Origin: Undibacterium sp. 5I1
GTDB lineage: Bacteria > Pseudomonadota > Gammaproteobacteria > Burkholderiales > Burkholderiaceae_D
NCBI RefSeq assembly: GCF_034314085.1
Contig: NZ_JAVIWI010000001.1
Coordinates: forward strand, 1,054,001 to 1,118,000
Length of the DNA stretch: 64,000 bases
Direction of reading: 5' to 3'
Shown here one piece after another: positions 11,060 to 19,318 of this stretch. The notes below the pieces were generated by a model. The model was not told the origin of the DNA. It made no database searches and worked only from the letters and a program-made list of their open reading frames with translations. A program made the translations under genes and the position numbers. Position 1 is the stretch's first letter; every line of letters begins with the position of its first letter.

Positions 11060-12920
11060 CGATCAATCAAAAAAATCAGTAGATAATGCTAGCGATATTG
11101 TTATTGATACTGTTGCTAAGCTACCTAATTTGCCTGGCGTTTATCGCTATTTTGATTCGCAAGATCAAGTTCTCTATGTCGGTAAGGCACGTGACTTAAA
11201 AAAGCGTGTTTCAAGTTATTTTCAAAAAACTGCAAGTAGTCCACGCATTGCAATGATGGTGGAGAAAATTGCACGGCTTGAAACCACAGTCACGCGAAGC
11301 GAGGCTGAAGCTTTGATTTTAGAAAATAATCTGATCAAAGCTTTACGTCCGCGATATAACATTCTTTTTCGTGACGATAAATCTTATCCCTATTTAAAAA
11401 TCACAAATCAAACTTCTCCGCGTATGACTTATTATCGCGGTGCTGTCGATAAAAAACACCAATATTTTGGACCATTTCCATCAGGATGGGCGGTCAAAGA
11501 ATCAATGCAGATTCTTCAGAAAGTATTTTTGCTGCGTAGCTGTGAAGACAGCGTTTTTTCAAACCGCACACGTCCTTGTTTGTTACACCAGATTCATCGC
11601 TGCAGCGCTCCCTGTGTTGACATTATCTCGAACCAAGACTATCTAGTTGATGTGGAAAACGCGTCCAAATTTTTGCGTGGACGGCAATCTGAAGTAATGC
11701 AGGACTTAGAAAAGAAAATGCTTGCGTACTCGCAAGAACTTAAGTTTGAACAAGCGGCATTGGTTAGAAATCAAATGTCGGCTTTGTCAAAAGTGTTACA
11801 TCAGCAAAGCATGGAAACTACCGGCGATGCTGACATCGATATCATCGCAGTGGTCGTTGAAGGTGGCCGTGCTTGCGTCAATCTGGCAATGGTGCGTGGT
11901 GGACGTCATCTTGGTGACCGTGCTTATTTCCCGTCTCATGTTGATGATGCGCAGTTTGCTGCGGAAGATTCTATTGAGGACGAAGTCCTTTCAGCATTTT
12001 TAGCTCAGCATTATGTCGATCAATTTATTCCTTCCACCTTGGTTTTGAACATGGTGTTGGACGCACCCGATTTAATGATGGCGCTGGCAGAGCAATGCGG
12101 ACATCGTATCCATCTTTCGTTTCAGCCCCAAGAACAGCGTCGTGCTTGGCTTGAGATGGCGGTAAAAGGCGCGCAACTGGCTTTGGCGCGTATGTTATCC
12201 GAACAAGGCTCGCAGCAAGCGCGGACACGTACCTTAGTCAATGTTTTGGAGTTGGAAGTCCAAGACATTGAAACCTTACGAGTAGAGTGCTTTGATATTA
12301 GTCACACTCAAGGCGAAGCTACGCAAGCGTCTTGCGTCGTATTTCATCATCATGCGATGCAAAATGGAGAATATCGCCGTTATAACATTAGCGATATCAC
12401 GCCTGGAGATGATTACGCTGCTATGCGGCAAGTGCTGACCCGACGTTATGAAAAAGTTGCGAATGGTGATGGTGTAATGCCTGACGTCGTATTGATCGAT
12501 GGAGGCAAGGGACAAGTTGAGATCGCGCGTCAGGTCTTCGTTGAACTTGCGCTCGATATTAGTTTGATTGTTGGTGTCGCCAAAGGGGAGGGACGCAAGG
12601 TCGGTTTGGAGACACTGGTGTTTGTCGATGGCAGAGCACAAAAACAGTTGGGAAAAGAATCTGCTGCCTTGATGCTGATTGCACAGATTCGGGATGAGGC
12701 GCATCGCTTTGCGATTACTGGAATGCGTGCAAAGCGAGCCAAGGCTAGACAAAGCTCACAGTTAGAGGAAATAGAGGGTATAGGTCCTAAGCGCCGTCAA
12801 CGCTTGCTGGTGAGGTTTGGTGGCTTAAAAGGTGTTTCCGATGCGAGTGTTGATGATTTGGCTTCTGTGGGGGGTATTTCTCGTCAGTTAGCTGAAGAAA
12901 TTTACAAGCGATTGCGTTAG
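11052..12920 (+). CDS. uvrC: Excinuclease ABC subunit C
   Basis: UvrC makes both incisions in nucleotide excision repair. The N-terminal GIY-YIG nuclease (PGVYRYFD...VLYVGKA) is followed by a UVR motif, an RNase H-like C-terminal nuclease ([18 protein letters not shown]) and terminal helix-hairpin-helix motifs. The ATG at 11052 gives 622 residues. A GTG three codons earlier is possible. Confidence 0.96.
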   Translation: MSDDQSKKSVDNASDIVIDTVAKLPNLPGVYRYFDSQDQVLYVGKARDLKKRVSSYFQKTASSPRIAMMVEKIARLETTVTRSEAEALILENNLIKALRPRYNILFRDDKSYPYLKITNQTSPRMTYYRGAVDKKHQYFGPFPSGWAVKESMQILQKVFLLRSCEDSVFSNRTRPCLLHQIHRCSAPCVDIISNQDYLVDVENASKFLRGRQSEVMQDLEKKMLAYSQELKFEQAALVRNQMSALSKVLHQQSMETTGDADIDIIAVVVEGGRACVNLAMVRGGRHLGDRAYFPSHVDDAQFAAEDSIEDEVLSAFLAQHYVDQFIPSTLVLNMVLDAPDLMMALAEQCGHRIHLSFQPQEQRRAWLEMAVKGAQLALARMLSEQGSQQARTRTLVNVLELEVQDIETLRVECFDISHTQGEATQASCVVFHHHAMQNGEYRRYNISDITPGDDYAAMRQVLTRRYEKVANGDGVMPDVVLIDGGKGQVEIARQVFVELALDISLIVGVAKGEGRKVGLETLVFVDGRAQKQLGKESAALMLIAQIRDEAHRFAITGMRAKRAKARQSSQLEEIEGIGPKRRQRLLVRFGGLKGVSDASVDDLASVGGISRQLAEEIYKRLR

Positions 12921-12982
12921 CCAAATATAATACGAAGAATAATATGATGATTCACAGGTATATACTTTTTCGATAATTACAG

Positions 12983-13567
12983 ATGCCATTCAACATTCCT
13001 ATATTGCTTACTTGGTTGCGCGTGGCACTGATTCCTTTGGTCGTTGGTGTTTTTTATTTGCCAAATACATGGCTCAGTTCATTTGACCGAAGCTTAGCAT
13101 CAACCTTAGTATTTATCGTTGCCGCTGTGACTGATTGGTTCGATGGATTTTTAGCTCGTCGCTGGAATCAAACCTCCGCTTTTGGTGCTTTCCTCGACCC
13201 GGTAGCAGATAAGCTAATGGTCGCTGGCGCTCTTTTAGTTTTGGTTCAATTAGATCGGGTGAACGCAGTAATCGCCTTCGTCATTATCGGTCGTGAAATT
13301 ACGATCTCTGCATTGCGTGAATGGATGGCACAGATCGGAGCATCAAAATCTGTTGCAGTGAGCTCATTAGGTAAGATAAAAACTACTGCACAAATGGTCG
13401 CGATCCCGATGTTGCTCTATTACGATAATTTATTTGGCGTGATTGATACGGCATATTGGGGTGCCTGGTTATTATTGATTGCTGCAGTTTTAACCGTGTG
13501 GTCTATGTTCTATTATTTGCGCCGTGCATGGCCTTTGATCAAAGAGTCCACGGACAAAATGTCTTGA
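12983..13567 (+). CDS. pgsA: CDP-diacylglycerol-glycerol-3-phosphate 3-phosphatidyltransferase
   Basis: PgsA makes phosphatidylglycerophosphate in the inner membrane. The CDP-alcohol phosphotransferase signature is intact (DWFDGFLAR, then FLDPVADK), with several hydrophobic segments over 194 residues. Its stop codon overlaps the -35 box of the tRNA-Gly promoter. Confidence 0.95.
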   Translation: MPFNIPILLTWLRVALIPLVVGVFYLPNTWLSSFDRSLASTLVFIVAAVTDWFDGFLARRWNQTSAFGAFLDPVADKLMVAGALLVLVQLDRVNAVIAFVIIGREITISALREWMAQIGASKSVAVSSLGKIKTTAQMVAIPMLLYYDNLFGVIDTAYWGAWLLLIAAVLTVWSMFYYLRRAWPLIKESTDKMS

Positions 13568-13591
13568 CAGTGAAATTGGCTGATATATAAT
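13564..13591 (+). promoter_or_regulatory. Sigma-70 promoter of the tRNA-Gly cluster
   Basis: A consensus TTGACA (13564-13569), a 16-base spacer and TATAAT (13586-13591) are followed by a GC-rich discriminator (GTGCCCCT), typical of stable RNA genes. The first tRNA starts 18 bases downstream. Confidence 0.85.
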
Positions 13592-13608
13592 GTGCCCCTG
13601 TCTTTGAT

Positions 13609-13684
13609 GCGGGAGTAGCTCAGTTGGTAGAGCGCAACCTTGCCAAGGTTGAGGTCGAGAGTTCGAGACTCTTCTCCCGCTCCA
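13609..13684 (+). tRNA. tRNA-Gly(GCC), copy 1
   Basis: A 76-base cloverleaf with acceptor stem GCGGGAG/CTCCCGC, anticodon GCC in loop TTGCCAA, a GTTCGAG T-loop and encoded CCA. Confidence 0.96.
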
Positions 13685-13710
13685 TTAAAGATGAAGTGAC
13701 GTAAAAATTT

Positions 13711-13786
13711 GCGGGAGTAGCTCAGTTGGTAGAGCGCAACCTTGCCAAGGTTGAGGTCGAGAGTTCGAGACTCTTCTCCCGCTCCA
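13711..13786 (+). tRNA. tRNA-Gly(GCC), copy 2
   Basis: Identical in sequence to copy 1, 26 bases downstream of it, with the CCA encoded. Confidence 0.96.
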
Positions 13787-13819
13787 GATTTTTGTGATTG
13801 CTTGCGGTAGATTGTAAAT

Positions 13820-13895
13820 GCGGGAGTAGCTCAGTTGGTAGAGCGCAACCTTGCCAAGGTTGAGGTCGAGAGTTCGAGACTCTTCTCCCGCTCCA
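13820..13895 (+). tRNA. tRNA-Gly(GCC), copy 3
   Basis: A third identical copy, 33 bases downstream of copy 2, followed by a terminator. Confidence 0.96.
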
Positions 13896-13902
13896 GATTT
13901 TG

Positions 13903-13928
13903 AAGGGAAGCAGAGCTTCCCTTTTTTA
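13903..13928 (+). terminator. Terminator after the tRNA-Gly cluster
   Basis: GGGAAGC (13905-13911) and GCTTCCC (13915-13921) form a 7-bp stem followed by six T. Confidence 0.9.
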
Positions 13929-14036
13929 TTCAGTTATATGCTGAATAAAATTTTAGTAAGATTAACCGCGTTTTAATGTAAATAATTTAACTGGCGTCAG
14001 CAAGTAAAAATTATTTGAATTAGAATAGTAACCCTT

Positions 14037-14110
14037 GGCGGGGTAGCAAAGAGGTTATGCAGCGGCCTGCAAAGCCGTTTAGAGCGGTTCGATTCCGCTC
14101 CCCGCCTCCA
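14037..14110 (+). tRNA. tRNA-Cys(GCA), probable integration target
   Basis: A 74-base cloverleaf with acceptor GGCGGGG/CCCCGCC, anticodon GCA in loop CTGCAAA and encoded CCA. The integrase gene begins about 180 bases downstream, so the 3' end of this gene is the likely attB/attL. This cannot be confirmed without the right end. Confidence 0.95.
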
Positions 14111-14136
14111 GAATTTACTTGTTAAATCAAGGACTT

Positions 14137-14166
14137 AGCCCACTTAACCAGTGGGCTATTTTTTTT
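14137..14166 (+). terminator. Terminator after tRNA-Cys
   Basis: AGCCCACT (14137-14144) pairs perfectly with AGTGGGCT (14150-14157) and eight T follow. Confidence 0.9.
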
Positions 14167-14223
14167 GTTTCATCGAAAAAAGTTCAATTAAATCCACCTA
14201 AAGTCAGCTAAAAACAGTGTTTG

Positions 14224-14239
14224 GGGTGGCATGCCACCC
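14224..14239. repeat. 16-bp perfect palindrome before the integrase
   Basis: GGGTGGCATGCCACCC equals its own reverse complement and sits 50 bases upstream of the integrase ATG. It could be a recombinase arm/core site or an operator for int. Confidence 0.6.
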
Positions 14240-14290
14240 AACCAAAAGCTCATTGGTCGTCAATGCGGGTTAAAAAGAGGAACGAAAATC

Positions 14291-15475
14291 ATGGCTACAA
14301 AGCGTAAGCGAGGAACCGGCTGGGAGTACATCGTCAAACGTAAAGGCTTGCTGCCAAAACCGTGGAGCAGAACTTTTCAAGATGAAGTCGAGGGCGACGA
14401 GTTTGTCGCAAAGCTTGAGGCGCTTTTAGACGCCGGTATCGTGCCAAAAGAAATGCTGGATGACGAAAAGTCCTACAAACTTGTTGGCGACGTCATCAGG
14501 GACTATCTAATCGCGTCCTCAGTCAACGATTCAGATAAGAAGCTCCTGAATGTTGTATATGCCCGAATCGGCGCTTATAGGCTCTCTGAGGTCAACTACA
14601 CATGGGTTGAAACATGGATTTACACCATGAAGACGCAGCTCAATTTAAAACCAGGCACAATTCGCCATCATGTAGGTGCTTTGGCGCGATGCTTTGATTG
14701 GGCTGCAAGAAAAAATGTTTCGCAGCTAATGACCAATCCTATCAGAATGCTTCCCAAAAATTACGCTCAATATAACGATAGCGACGCAATCGCGGCCATT
14801 GCCAATAATGACGAGTATGTAAAGCAGGAAGATGATGAACGCGACCGCCGCTTAGAGTCTGGCGAAGAGAAACGGATTCGTGATGTGCTAGACCGAATTA
14901 AGAGCGACAACAAAGAGCGTCCGTTTGCTTTGCCATATCAAGCGGCGTTGGAGTTGCTATTTGACTTGGCGTTGGAAACGGCGATGCGTATGCGTGAAAT
15001 CTATACTCTAAATATTCATCAAATCGACTTCCAAGAAAAAACAATTTTTCTCTATATGAAGAAGTCAGATTATGCGACTAAGGTCAAAAAGCTTAAGCGC
15101 CAAATCCCGCTGTCTTCTGTGGCCATTCCAAAAATCAAAGAGTATATGGAAATTGTGGCCAGACAAGAGCGCGGTATGGCGGGATTTAATTTTGATTCTG
15201 GTCGCTTATTTCCTTGGGCTGGCGTCGATGAATCAGAGCGAAAGTTTGCTCAAATTACTTCGCGGCTTTCTGGGCAGTTCACTCGCATATTTGTTGAAGC
15301 AGAGTGCTTCGATCTAAAATTTCATGATTTGCGCCATGAAGCCACGTCAAGGTTTTTCGAGCGGACAAAGATGACCGAGTCCAAGATTATGAAAATTACT
15401 GGTCACAGCAGTAGTCGAATGTTAGCCCGATATACTAATTTGCGCGGAAGCGAACTAGCTAAAGAAATGTGGTGA
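14291..15475 (+). CDS. int: Tyrosine recombinase/phage integrase
   Basis: A site-specific recombinase, probably integrating the element at tRNA-Cys. With the ATG at 14291 (AGAGG about 10 bases upstream) it has 394 residues: an N-terminal arm-binding part, a SAM-like core-binding domain (about 60-150), then the catalytic domain. Arg233 (TAMRMREI), His345 and Arg348 (HDLRH), His372 (TGHSS) and Tyr381 (ARYTNL) form the expected R-H-R-H-Y set. An in-frame ATG at 14231 lies inside the palindrome and is less likely. The 3' end abuts the convergent excisionase-like gene with no gap. Confidence 0.95.
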   Translation: MATKRKRGTGWEYIVKRKGLLPKPWSRTFQDEVEGDEFVAKLEALLDAGIVPKEMLDDEKSYKLVGDVIRDYLIASSVNDSDKKLLNVVYARIGAYRLSEVNYTWVETWIYTMKTQLNLKPGTIRHHVGALARCFDWAARKNVSQLMTNPIRMLPKNYAQYNDSDAIAAIANNDEYVKQEDDERDRRLESGEEKRIRDVLDRIKSDNKERPFALPYQAALELLFDLALETAMRMREIYTLNIHQIDFQEKTIFLYMKKSDYATKVKKLKRQIPLSSVAIPKIKEYMEIVARQERGMAGFNFDSGRLFPWAGVDESERKFAQITSRLSGQFTRIFVEAECFDLKFHDLRHEATSRFFERTKMTESKIMKITGHSSSRMLARYTNLRGSELAKEMW

Positions 15476-15772
15476 TTAATATTGGCTTAAATCAGGCAGA
15501 GGTTTTCTAGTCTTTACTTTTGACTTTGACACGCTGGGCATAATGTTAGAGACTGCCGCGTCCAAATCTTGCGATACGGTCGCTCGTGCGCGCCGCTCTC
15601 TGACTTGCTTACGCACTTCCGCTTGGAGATATTCTACGAGGTCATTCTCTAAGAAGACCCACTCGCGACCGATCTTCGCGCCAGGCAATTCACCACTTCC
15701 GGCGAGTGTTAGCGCATGTGTTCTTCCAATGTTTAAAAAAGCCGCAGCTTCGTCAATTTCAAATGTTTTCAT
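15476..15772 (-). CDS. Excisionase-like helix-turn-helix protein
   Basis: A 98-residue protein with a MerR/Xis-type winged helix at the N-terminus: an alpha-helical AAAFLNIGRTHALTL segment, then GAKIGREWVFLENDLVEYL. The C-terminus is basic. The start at 15772 is favoured by AGAGG five bases upstream and by an apparent -10 at 15821-15826, which puts transcription start downstream of the alternative start at 15820. Convergence with int fits an Xis, but a DNA-binding regulator remains possible. Confidence 0.75.
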   Translation of the reverse strand: MKTFEIDEAAAFLNIGRTHALTLAGSGELPGAKIGREWVFLENDLVEYLQAEVRKQVRERRARATVSQDLDAAVSNIMPSVSKSKVKTRKPLPDLSQY

Positions 15773-15820
15773 ATTCCTCTCGCCAACCTGCGAAAGGTGC
15801 AATCTTATACAAAAATCCAA

Positions 15821-15843
15821 GTTATAACAAGTCAGTGCTGACT
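15821..15843 (-). promoter_or_regulatory. Operator-promoter motif, copy 1 (xis-like gene)
   Basis: On the minus strand, perfect-arm AGTCAG-CA-CTGACT (15830-15843) is followed by TATAAC (15821-15826) and the xis-like gene 49 bases on. Confidence 0.7.
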
Positions 15844-16059
15844 GATTTATAAAAAGATATGGTTAAAAACATGTTATTTATAATGCGTACTATTACGTAA
15901 GTAGTGTAAAAAGACTATTATTTATTTTTGTGGTGAAGTAGACTCAGAGCAAGTTACAAGGTGTAACAATTGACAATTGGTAAAAAATAAACGTGTCATA
16001 ATTTTTGGTATAAAATTAAAACGAAAACATCTTTTCTAGGCAGCGAATTAAAAAATGAA
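15844..16059. other. Gene-free AT-rich spacer
   Basis: Apart from the motif at its left edge and the terminator at its right edge, this stretch of very AT-rich sequence holds no ORF or RNA gene that I can support. Confidence 0.6.
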
Positions 16060-16088
16060 TAAAAAAAAAGGCACTTAATTTAAGTGCC
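16060..16088 (-). terminator. Terminator of the XRE regulator gene
   Basis: GGCACTTAATTTAAGTGCC (16070-16088) is a perfect inverted repeat. Read on the minus strand it is followed by nine T, 46 bases after the regulator stop. Confidence 0.88.
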
Positions 16089-16134
16089 AAATTATTTGAA
16101 GTTTAGTAGCGGTCATGAAAATAATTATTTAAGC

Positions 16135-16611
16135 CTAATTTTTCAGTGCATTTTTTTGGTGACGCTGACTAATCTTTTGAAAAGCTTTTGCTAAAATTTC
16201 ATGATCTTCCTTGTCTACAAGTCTTGTTTCCTGAATATTAAGATCGCGAACGAGCGCCACAAGATCAAGTTCGTATTTGGTCAAAACGGGTTGCGACAGA
16301 ATGTCATTTTGAATGGTATTCCAAGTGCCAGGTTCGTATTCCTGCATAACAAGACGATAAAGATAGAGCTTTTCTACGTTAAGCGCTTTTGCCATAAGCG
16401 CAATTTTATCAAGCGGGAGCTTACTGGCTCCTTGCTTGATCATTGTGATCATATTTGGCTTTGGGAATCCAACTTCAGAAGCGATTTGCTTTTGGGTCTT
16501 TCCGGATATTTCAATTCGGTTGCTGATAAATTCCGCAACGGTAAGTGGAGCAGAGGCAGAGTTGCCTGCATTGATTGATGGATCGGAATCGACGGGAATG
16601 TTTGTAGTCAT
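16135..16611 (-). CDS. XRE-family HTH regulator, candidate element repressor
   Basis: A 158-residue protein with an XRE helix-turn-helix at about residues 25-85 (KTQKQIASEVGFPKPNMITM then LDKIALMAKALNV). The C-terminal half is predicted helical and shows no peptidase-type Ser-Lys dyad or other LexA-like cleavage domain. Translation starts at 16611 with AGGAGA just upstream. It is transcribed away from the rest of the element and has its own promoter and terminator, as a lysogeny regulator would. It is the best candidate to bind the dispersed palindromes, but nothing in the sequence proves this. Confidence 0.75.
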   Translation of the reverse strand: MTTNIPVDSDPSINAGNSASAPLTVAEFISNRIEISGKTQKQIASEVGFPKPNMITMIKQGASKLPLDKIALMAKALNVEKLYLYRLVMQEYEPGTWNTIQNDILSQPVLTKYELDLVALVRDLNIQETRLVDKEDHEILAKAFQKISQRHQKNALKN

Positions 16612-16662
16612 ACGGCTCTCCTAAATTTAATTAACGATTTGATATTTTGTTGCCTCGTTTGC

Positions 16663-16695
16663 ATTATAGCTAAAGAAATAAGTCTATGCTTACTT
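16663..16695 (-). promoter_or_regulatory. Leftward promoter of the XRE regulator
   Basis: On the minus strand TATAAT (16663-16668) lies about 50 bases before the ATG. Upstream sits a degenerate form of the element motif (AGTAAGCATAGACT then TATTTC). Confidence 0.55.
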
Positions 16696-16840
16696 ACTTG
16701 GGTGATAGTTTAGCAAAAAAAACGAAAATTTAATAATTTTTTATAGCGATTGTATATATATCCAACTGTTTCAATGACGGACTAATAAGACACCTGCGGT
16801 AAGACATCAAAGAAATAAGTATAAAAATCACTTTAAAAAT

Positions 16841-16861
16841 AAGTAAGCGCTGAGCTATAAT
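16841..16861 (+). promoter_or_regulatory. Operator-promoter motif, copy 2 (rightward switch promoter)
   Basis: AGTAAGCGCTGAGC directly precedes TATAAT (16856-16861). It faces away from the XRE gene and drives the 64-residue gene at 16906. Confidence 0.7.
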
Positions 16862-16905
16862 GCAAATGCGTAATTAAGCAAGCAATCTAAAAGAAAGGTA
16901 CAGAA

Positions 16906-17100
16906 ATGTCGGAGAATATCGGAGCAAGTATGAAAAAAATCACGCATGAGGAATATACAGATTTATATACGGATTCAAGTCTTACAGAAACGATGAATTT
17001 AGGTAAGGTTGTCGTGCATCGGATACGTCACGATAAATTAGGCGACGTTACTATTATGATGACGTCCGATGCAGTTTGTGGAATTATCAGCAACAACTAA
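16906..17100 (+). CDS. Small protein, first rightward gene
   Basis: A 64-residue protein I do not recognise. It has its own operator-type promoter, an AAGG ribosome binding site and a strong terminator, so it is a single-gene unit. Its position opposite the XRE regulator is where a Cro-like or antirepressor gene would be, but no helix-turn-helix is evident. An internal ATG at 16930 is an alternative start. Confidence 0.65.
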   Translation: MSENIGASMKKITHEEYTDLYTDSSLTETMNLGKVVVHRIRHDKLGDVTIMMTSDAVCGIISNN

Positions 17101-17108
17101 ATAATCAA

Positions 17109-17129
17109 AGCAGCCCGTGGCTGCTTTTT
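17109..17129 (+). terminator. Terminator after the 64-residue gene
   Basis: AGCAGCC (17109-17115) pairs with GGCTGCT (17119-17125) and is followed by a T-run. Confidence 0.88.
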
Positions 17130-17196
17130 CTTTGTCAGGCAACATTACAATTATAGATTGCGCATCCTAACTAGCGTCTTTATAATAGATTTAATC

Positions 17197-17216
17197 AGTC
17201 AACGCTGACTTAATCT
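17197..17216 (+). promoter_or_regulatory. Operator-promoter motif, copy 3
   Basis: AGTCAACGCTGACT (17197-17210) with -10-like TAATCT (17211-17216), 17 bases before the VWA gene start. Confidence 0.65.
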
Positions 17217-17232
17217 AAAAAGGGGAAACTAA

Positions 17233-19200
17233 ATGGATGAGCAAATCCACATTATTCGTGAAGCTGTCGTAAGACTTACTCAGATGTTAGCAGGCAAGGG
17301 GATTCAAGTAACGCAGTGCGGAATCAGCGCATACGTAAAATCCGATCACACTGGTCGTCCATTCTTAGTCAATCTTCCTTACATACCAGACAACGCCAAG
17401 CGTGACTTGATCGATGCTATTCAAGGCTTCTTGGATCACGAAGTCGCTCATATTTTATTTACTGATTTTGCCGTCATGGGTAAGGCTGGCTCAAATGGCG
17501 GCCTGCTGAACGCCGTTGAAGACACTCGCATCGAGCGCGAAATGGCTAAAAAGTTTCAAGGTTCGGCACTTAATCTTGAAAATACTGGAAAATTCTTTCT
17601 CGACAAATACGTAACGCCGCGTCTGGCTGAAGCGCGTAAAGCTGGCGACACTAATGCAGAAATTGCTTCACTGATGGTTCCGCTCATTCGTGCTATGTCG
17701 GGTCAGGCAATCTTCAAAGAATTTATGAAGACGAACATGGGTCCGATTCAGGACGTGTACGACAAAATTAAAGACCTGACGCCAAAGCTTGAAACCATTA
17801 AAAGCACAACAGAGGCTCTGGAAATGGCGAAAACAATCTCGAAGCGTATTAAAGAAGAAGAGCAGCCAGAAAATGAAGAGGCTCCATCTCCGCCAATACC
17901 GATGCCAAAACCTAAAGCTAAACCGCCGTCATCAAGCAAAGAAAAGCCAGATGACACGGAAGAGAAAAACGAGGACGAAAAAGAAAACGATCCGAACGAA
18001 AGTAAGCCTGACGCAGAAGCGGACGACGGTAGCGCTGGAGACGGCAAAGGCGATGATGACTCTGGCGAGGACAGTGAAGACGGCGTATCTGCTTCCGCAC
18101 CGTCAGATGGCGATGGAGATGACGAAGGTGACGGAGACGACGACCATTTTGCAGAAGCAGATGGGGGAAGCCTTACAAGTGGAGGGAAAGTCGATATTGC
18201 TAAATCTGCGGCAGCGCTTTGGAAAGCTATAGACAAAGAAACCTCCAACGACTACGACAAGTCCGTATCGGCGGCAATTACTGATTCTGCCGCAGCGACA
18301 GCAAAAGAAGCCGACTACCTGATTTATACCAAAGATAAGGACGTTGTTGAGAAGCTGCATATTGGCAGAGACTACAAAGACACTATGCTGACCACGTTGG
18401 AAGATAAGGTCAACCACATGGTCGGCCCATTGCAGAAAGACCTTGAGCGCGCCATCGCATCACGTTCGTTATCTTCTTACACTGCCGGACATCGCAGCGG
18501 TCGTCTTCATTCAGCAAATTTGGCGCGCTTAGCTTTAAATGATGATCGTGTATTTCGCCGTAAGCACGAAGCGACAAGCAAGGACGTTGCGGTTGAGCTG
18601 GTTGTGGACTTATCAGGCTCTATGCAAGGCGAAAAAATCACTATTGCGTCGCAGGCGGCTTATGCACTGGCTAGCGTTTTAGAGCGCATTGGTATCAAGA
18701 GCGAGGTGATATGTTTCACTACCGGCGAAGCATCTGCGGATGTCAGCACATTAACTGCCGAGCGAATAAAAATTGGACGAAGTTTTAGTCGCTATGAATC
18801 GCTGTATATGCCCATTTTAAAAGGCTTTGATGAGCGCATGACAACGGAAGTGCGTAAGCGTTTCGCCTGGGTTCCTAACGTCGATGGAATGATGAATAAC
18901 AATGTCGATGGCGAGTCTATTGAAGTGGCTGCGCGTCGTCTGCTATCTCGTCGCGAGTCCGGCAAGATTATGATGGTGTTATCTGATGGTGCGCCTCATT
19001 GCGCTGGGGAAACTCGCACATTGCCAGCGCATTTAAAGCGCGTCATCAAGGATGCAACCAAGTCGGGCATCAATGTTATTGGCATCGGCATCGACTCTCA
19101 CGAAGTCCAGAAATATTATCCGAAGTATTTGGTTTTGAAAAATGTCGCCGACTTGCCGACGGTAGTAATGAAAGAGTTGCGTGCCTTAATTATTAAGTAA
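17233..19200 (+). CDS. CobT-like VWA protein with N-terminal HExxH motif
   Basis: A 655-residue protein. The N-terminal domain has a putative zinc-binding HEVAH at residues 69-73, as in VWA-linked predicted metallopeptidases. A very acidic, low-complexity linker (about 215-315) follows, then a C-terminal von Willebrand A domain with an intact MIDAS start (Asp459-x-Ser461-x-Ser463) and a later LSDGAPH. CobT of cobaltochelatase has a similar acidic linker plus VWA plan, and the next gene is CobS-like, so the pair probably forms an AAA+/VWA complex. Cobalt chelation is not implied, as no corrin pathway genes occur here. The target is unknown. Confidence 0.82.
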   Translation: MDEQIHIIREAVVRLTQMLAGKGIQVTQCGISAYVKSDHTGRPFLVNLPYIPDNAKRDLIDAIQGFLDHEVAHILFTDFAVMGKAGSNGGLLNAVEDTRIEREMAKKFQGSALNLENTGKFFLDKYVTPRLAEARKAGDTNAEIASLMVPLIRAMSGQAIFKEFMKTNMGPIQDVYDKIKDLTPKLETIKSTTEALEMAKTISKRIKEEEQPENEEAPSPPIPMPKPKAKPPSSSKEKPDDTEEKNEDEKENDPNESKPDAEADDGSAGDGKGDDDSGEDSEDGVSASAPSDGDGDDEGDGDDDHFAEADGGSLTSGGKVDIAKSAAALWKAIDKETSNDYDKSVSAAITDSAAATAKEADYLIYTKDKDVVEKLHIGRDYKDTMLTTLEDKVNHMVGPLQKDLERAIASRSLSSYTAGHRSGRLHSANLARLALNDDRVFRRKHEATSKDVAVELVVDLSGSMQGEKITIASQAAYALASVLERIGIKSEVICFTTGEASADVSTLTAERIKIGRSFSRYESLYMPILKGFDERMTTEVRKRFAWVPNVDGMMNNNVDGESIEVAARRLLSRRESGKIMMVLSDGAPHCAGETRTLPAHLKRVIKDATKSGINVIGIGIDSHEVQKYYPKYLVLKNVADLPTVVMKELRALIIK

Positions 19201-19219
19201 TTAGGCTACTTTTAAAATA

Positions 19220-19240
19220 AGTCAGGACTGACTTGTTATT
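19220..19240 (+). promoter_or_regulatory. Operator-promoter motif, copy 4
   Basis: AGTCAG-GA-CTGACT (19220-19233) followed by a TTATTC -10-like box. It lies in the gap between the VWA and AAA+ genes. Confidence 0.6.
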
Positions 19241-19318
19241 CCTGACTTTCATCAGTATCATTGAATCTGTTGAACGAGAAATCATCTTTAAATTAATGGT
19301 CAAATGACCGGAGGAAAT

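Noticed and set aside
12276..12752. 158-codon minus-strand frame inside uvrC
   Set aside because: Lies wholly within the conserved uvrC C-terminal domain and has no start signals.
13609..13895. Three near-identical 76-base units with spacers, CRISPR-like at first glance
   Set aside because: Each unit is a complete tRNA-Gly(GCC) cloverleaf; the spacers are irregular and there are no cas genes.
17748..18248. Long Ser/Pro-rich frames on the minus strand of the VWA gene
   Set aside because: They arise from the low-complexity acidic linker read backwards; the forward VWA protein is convincing.
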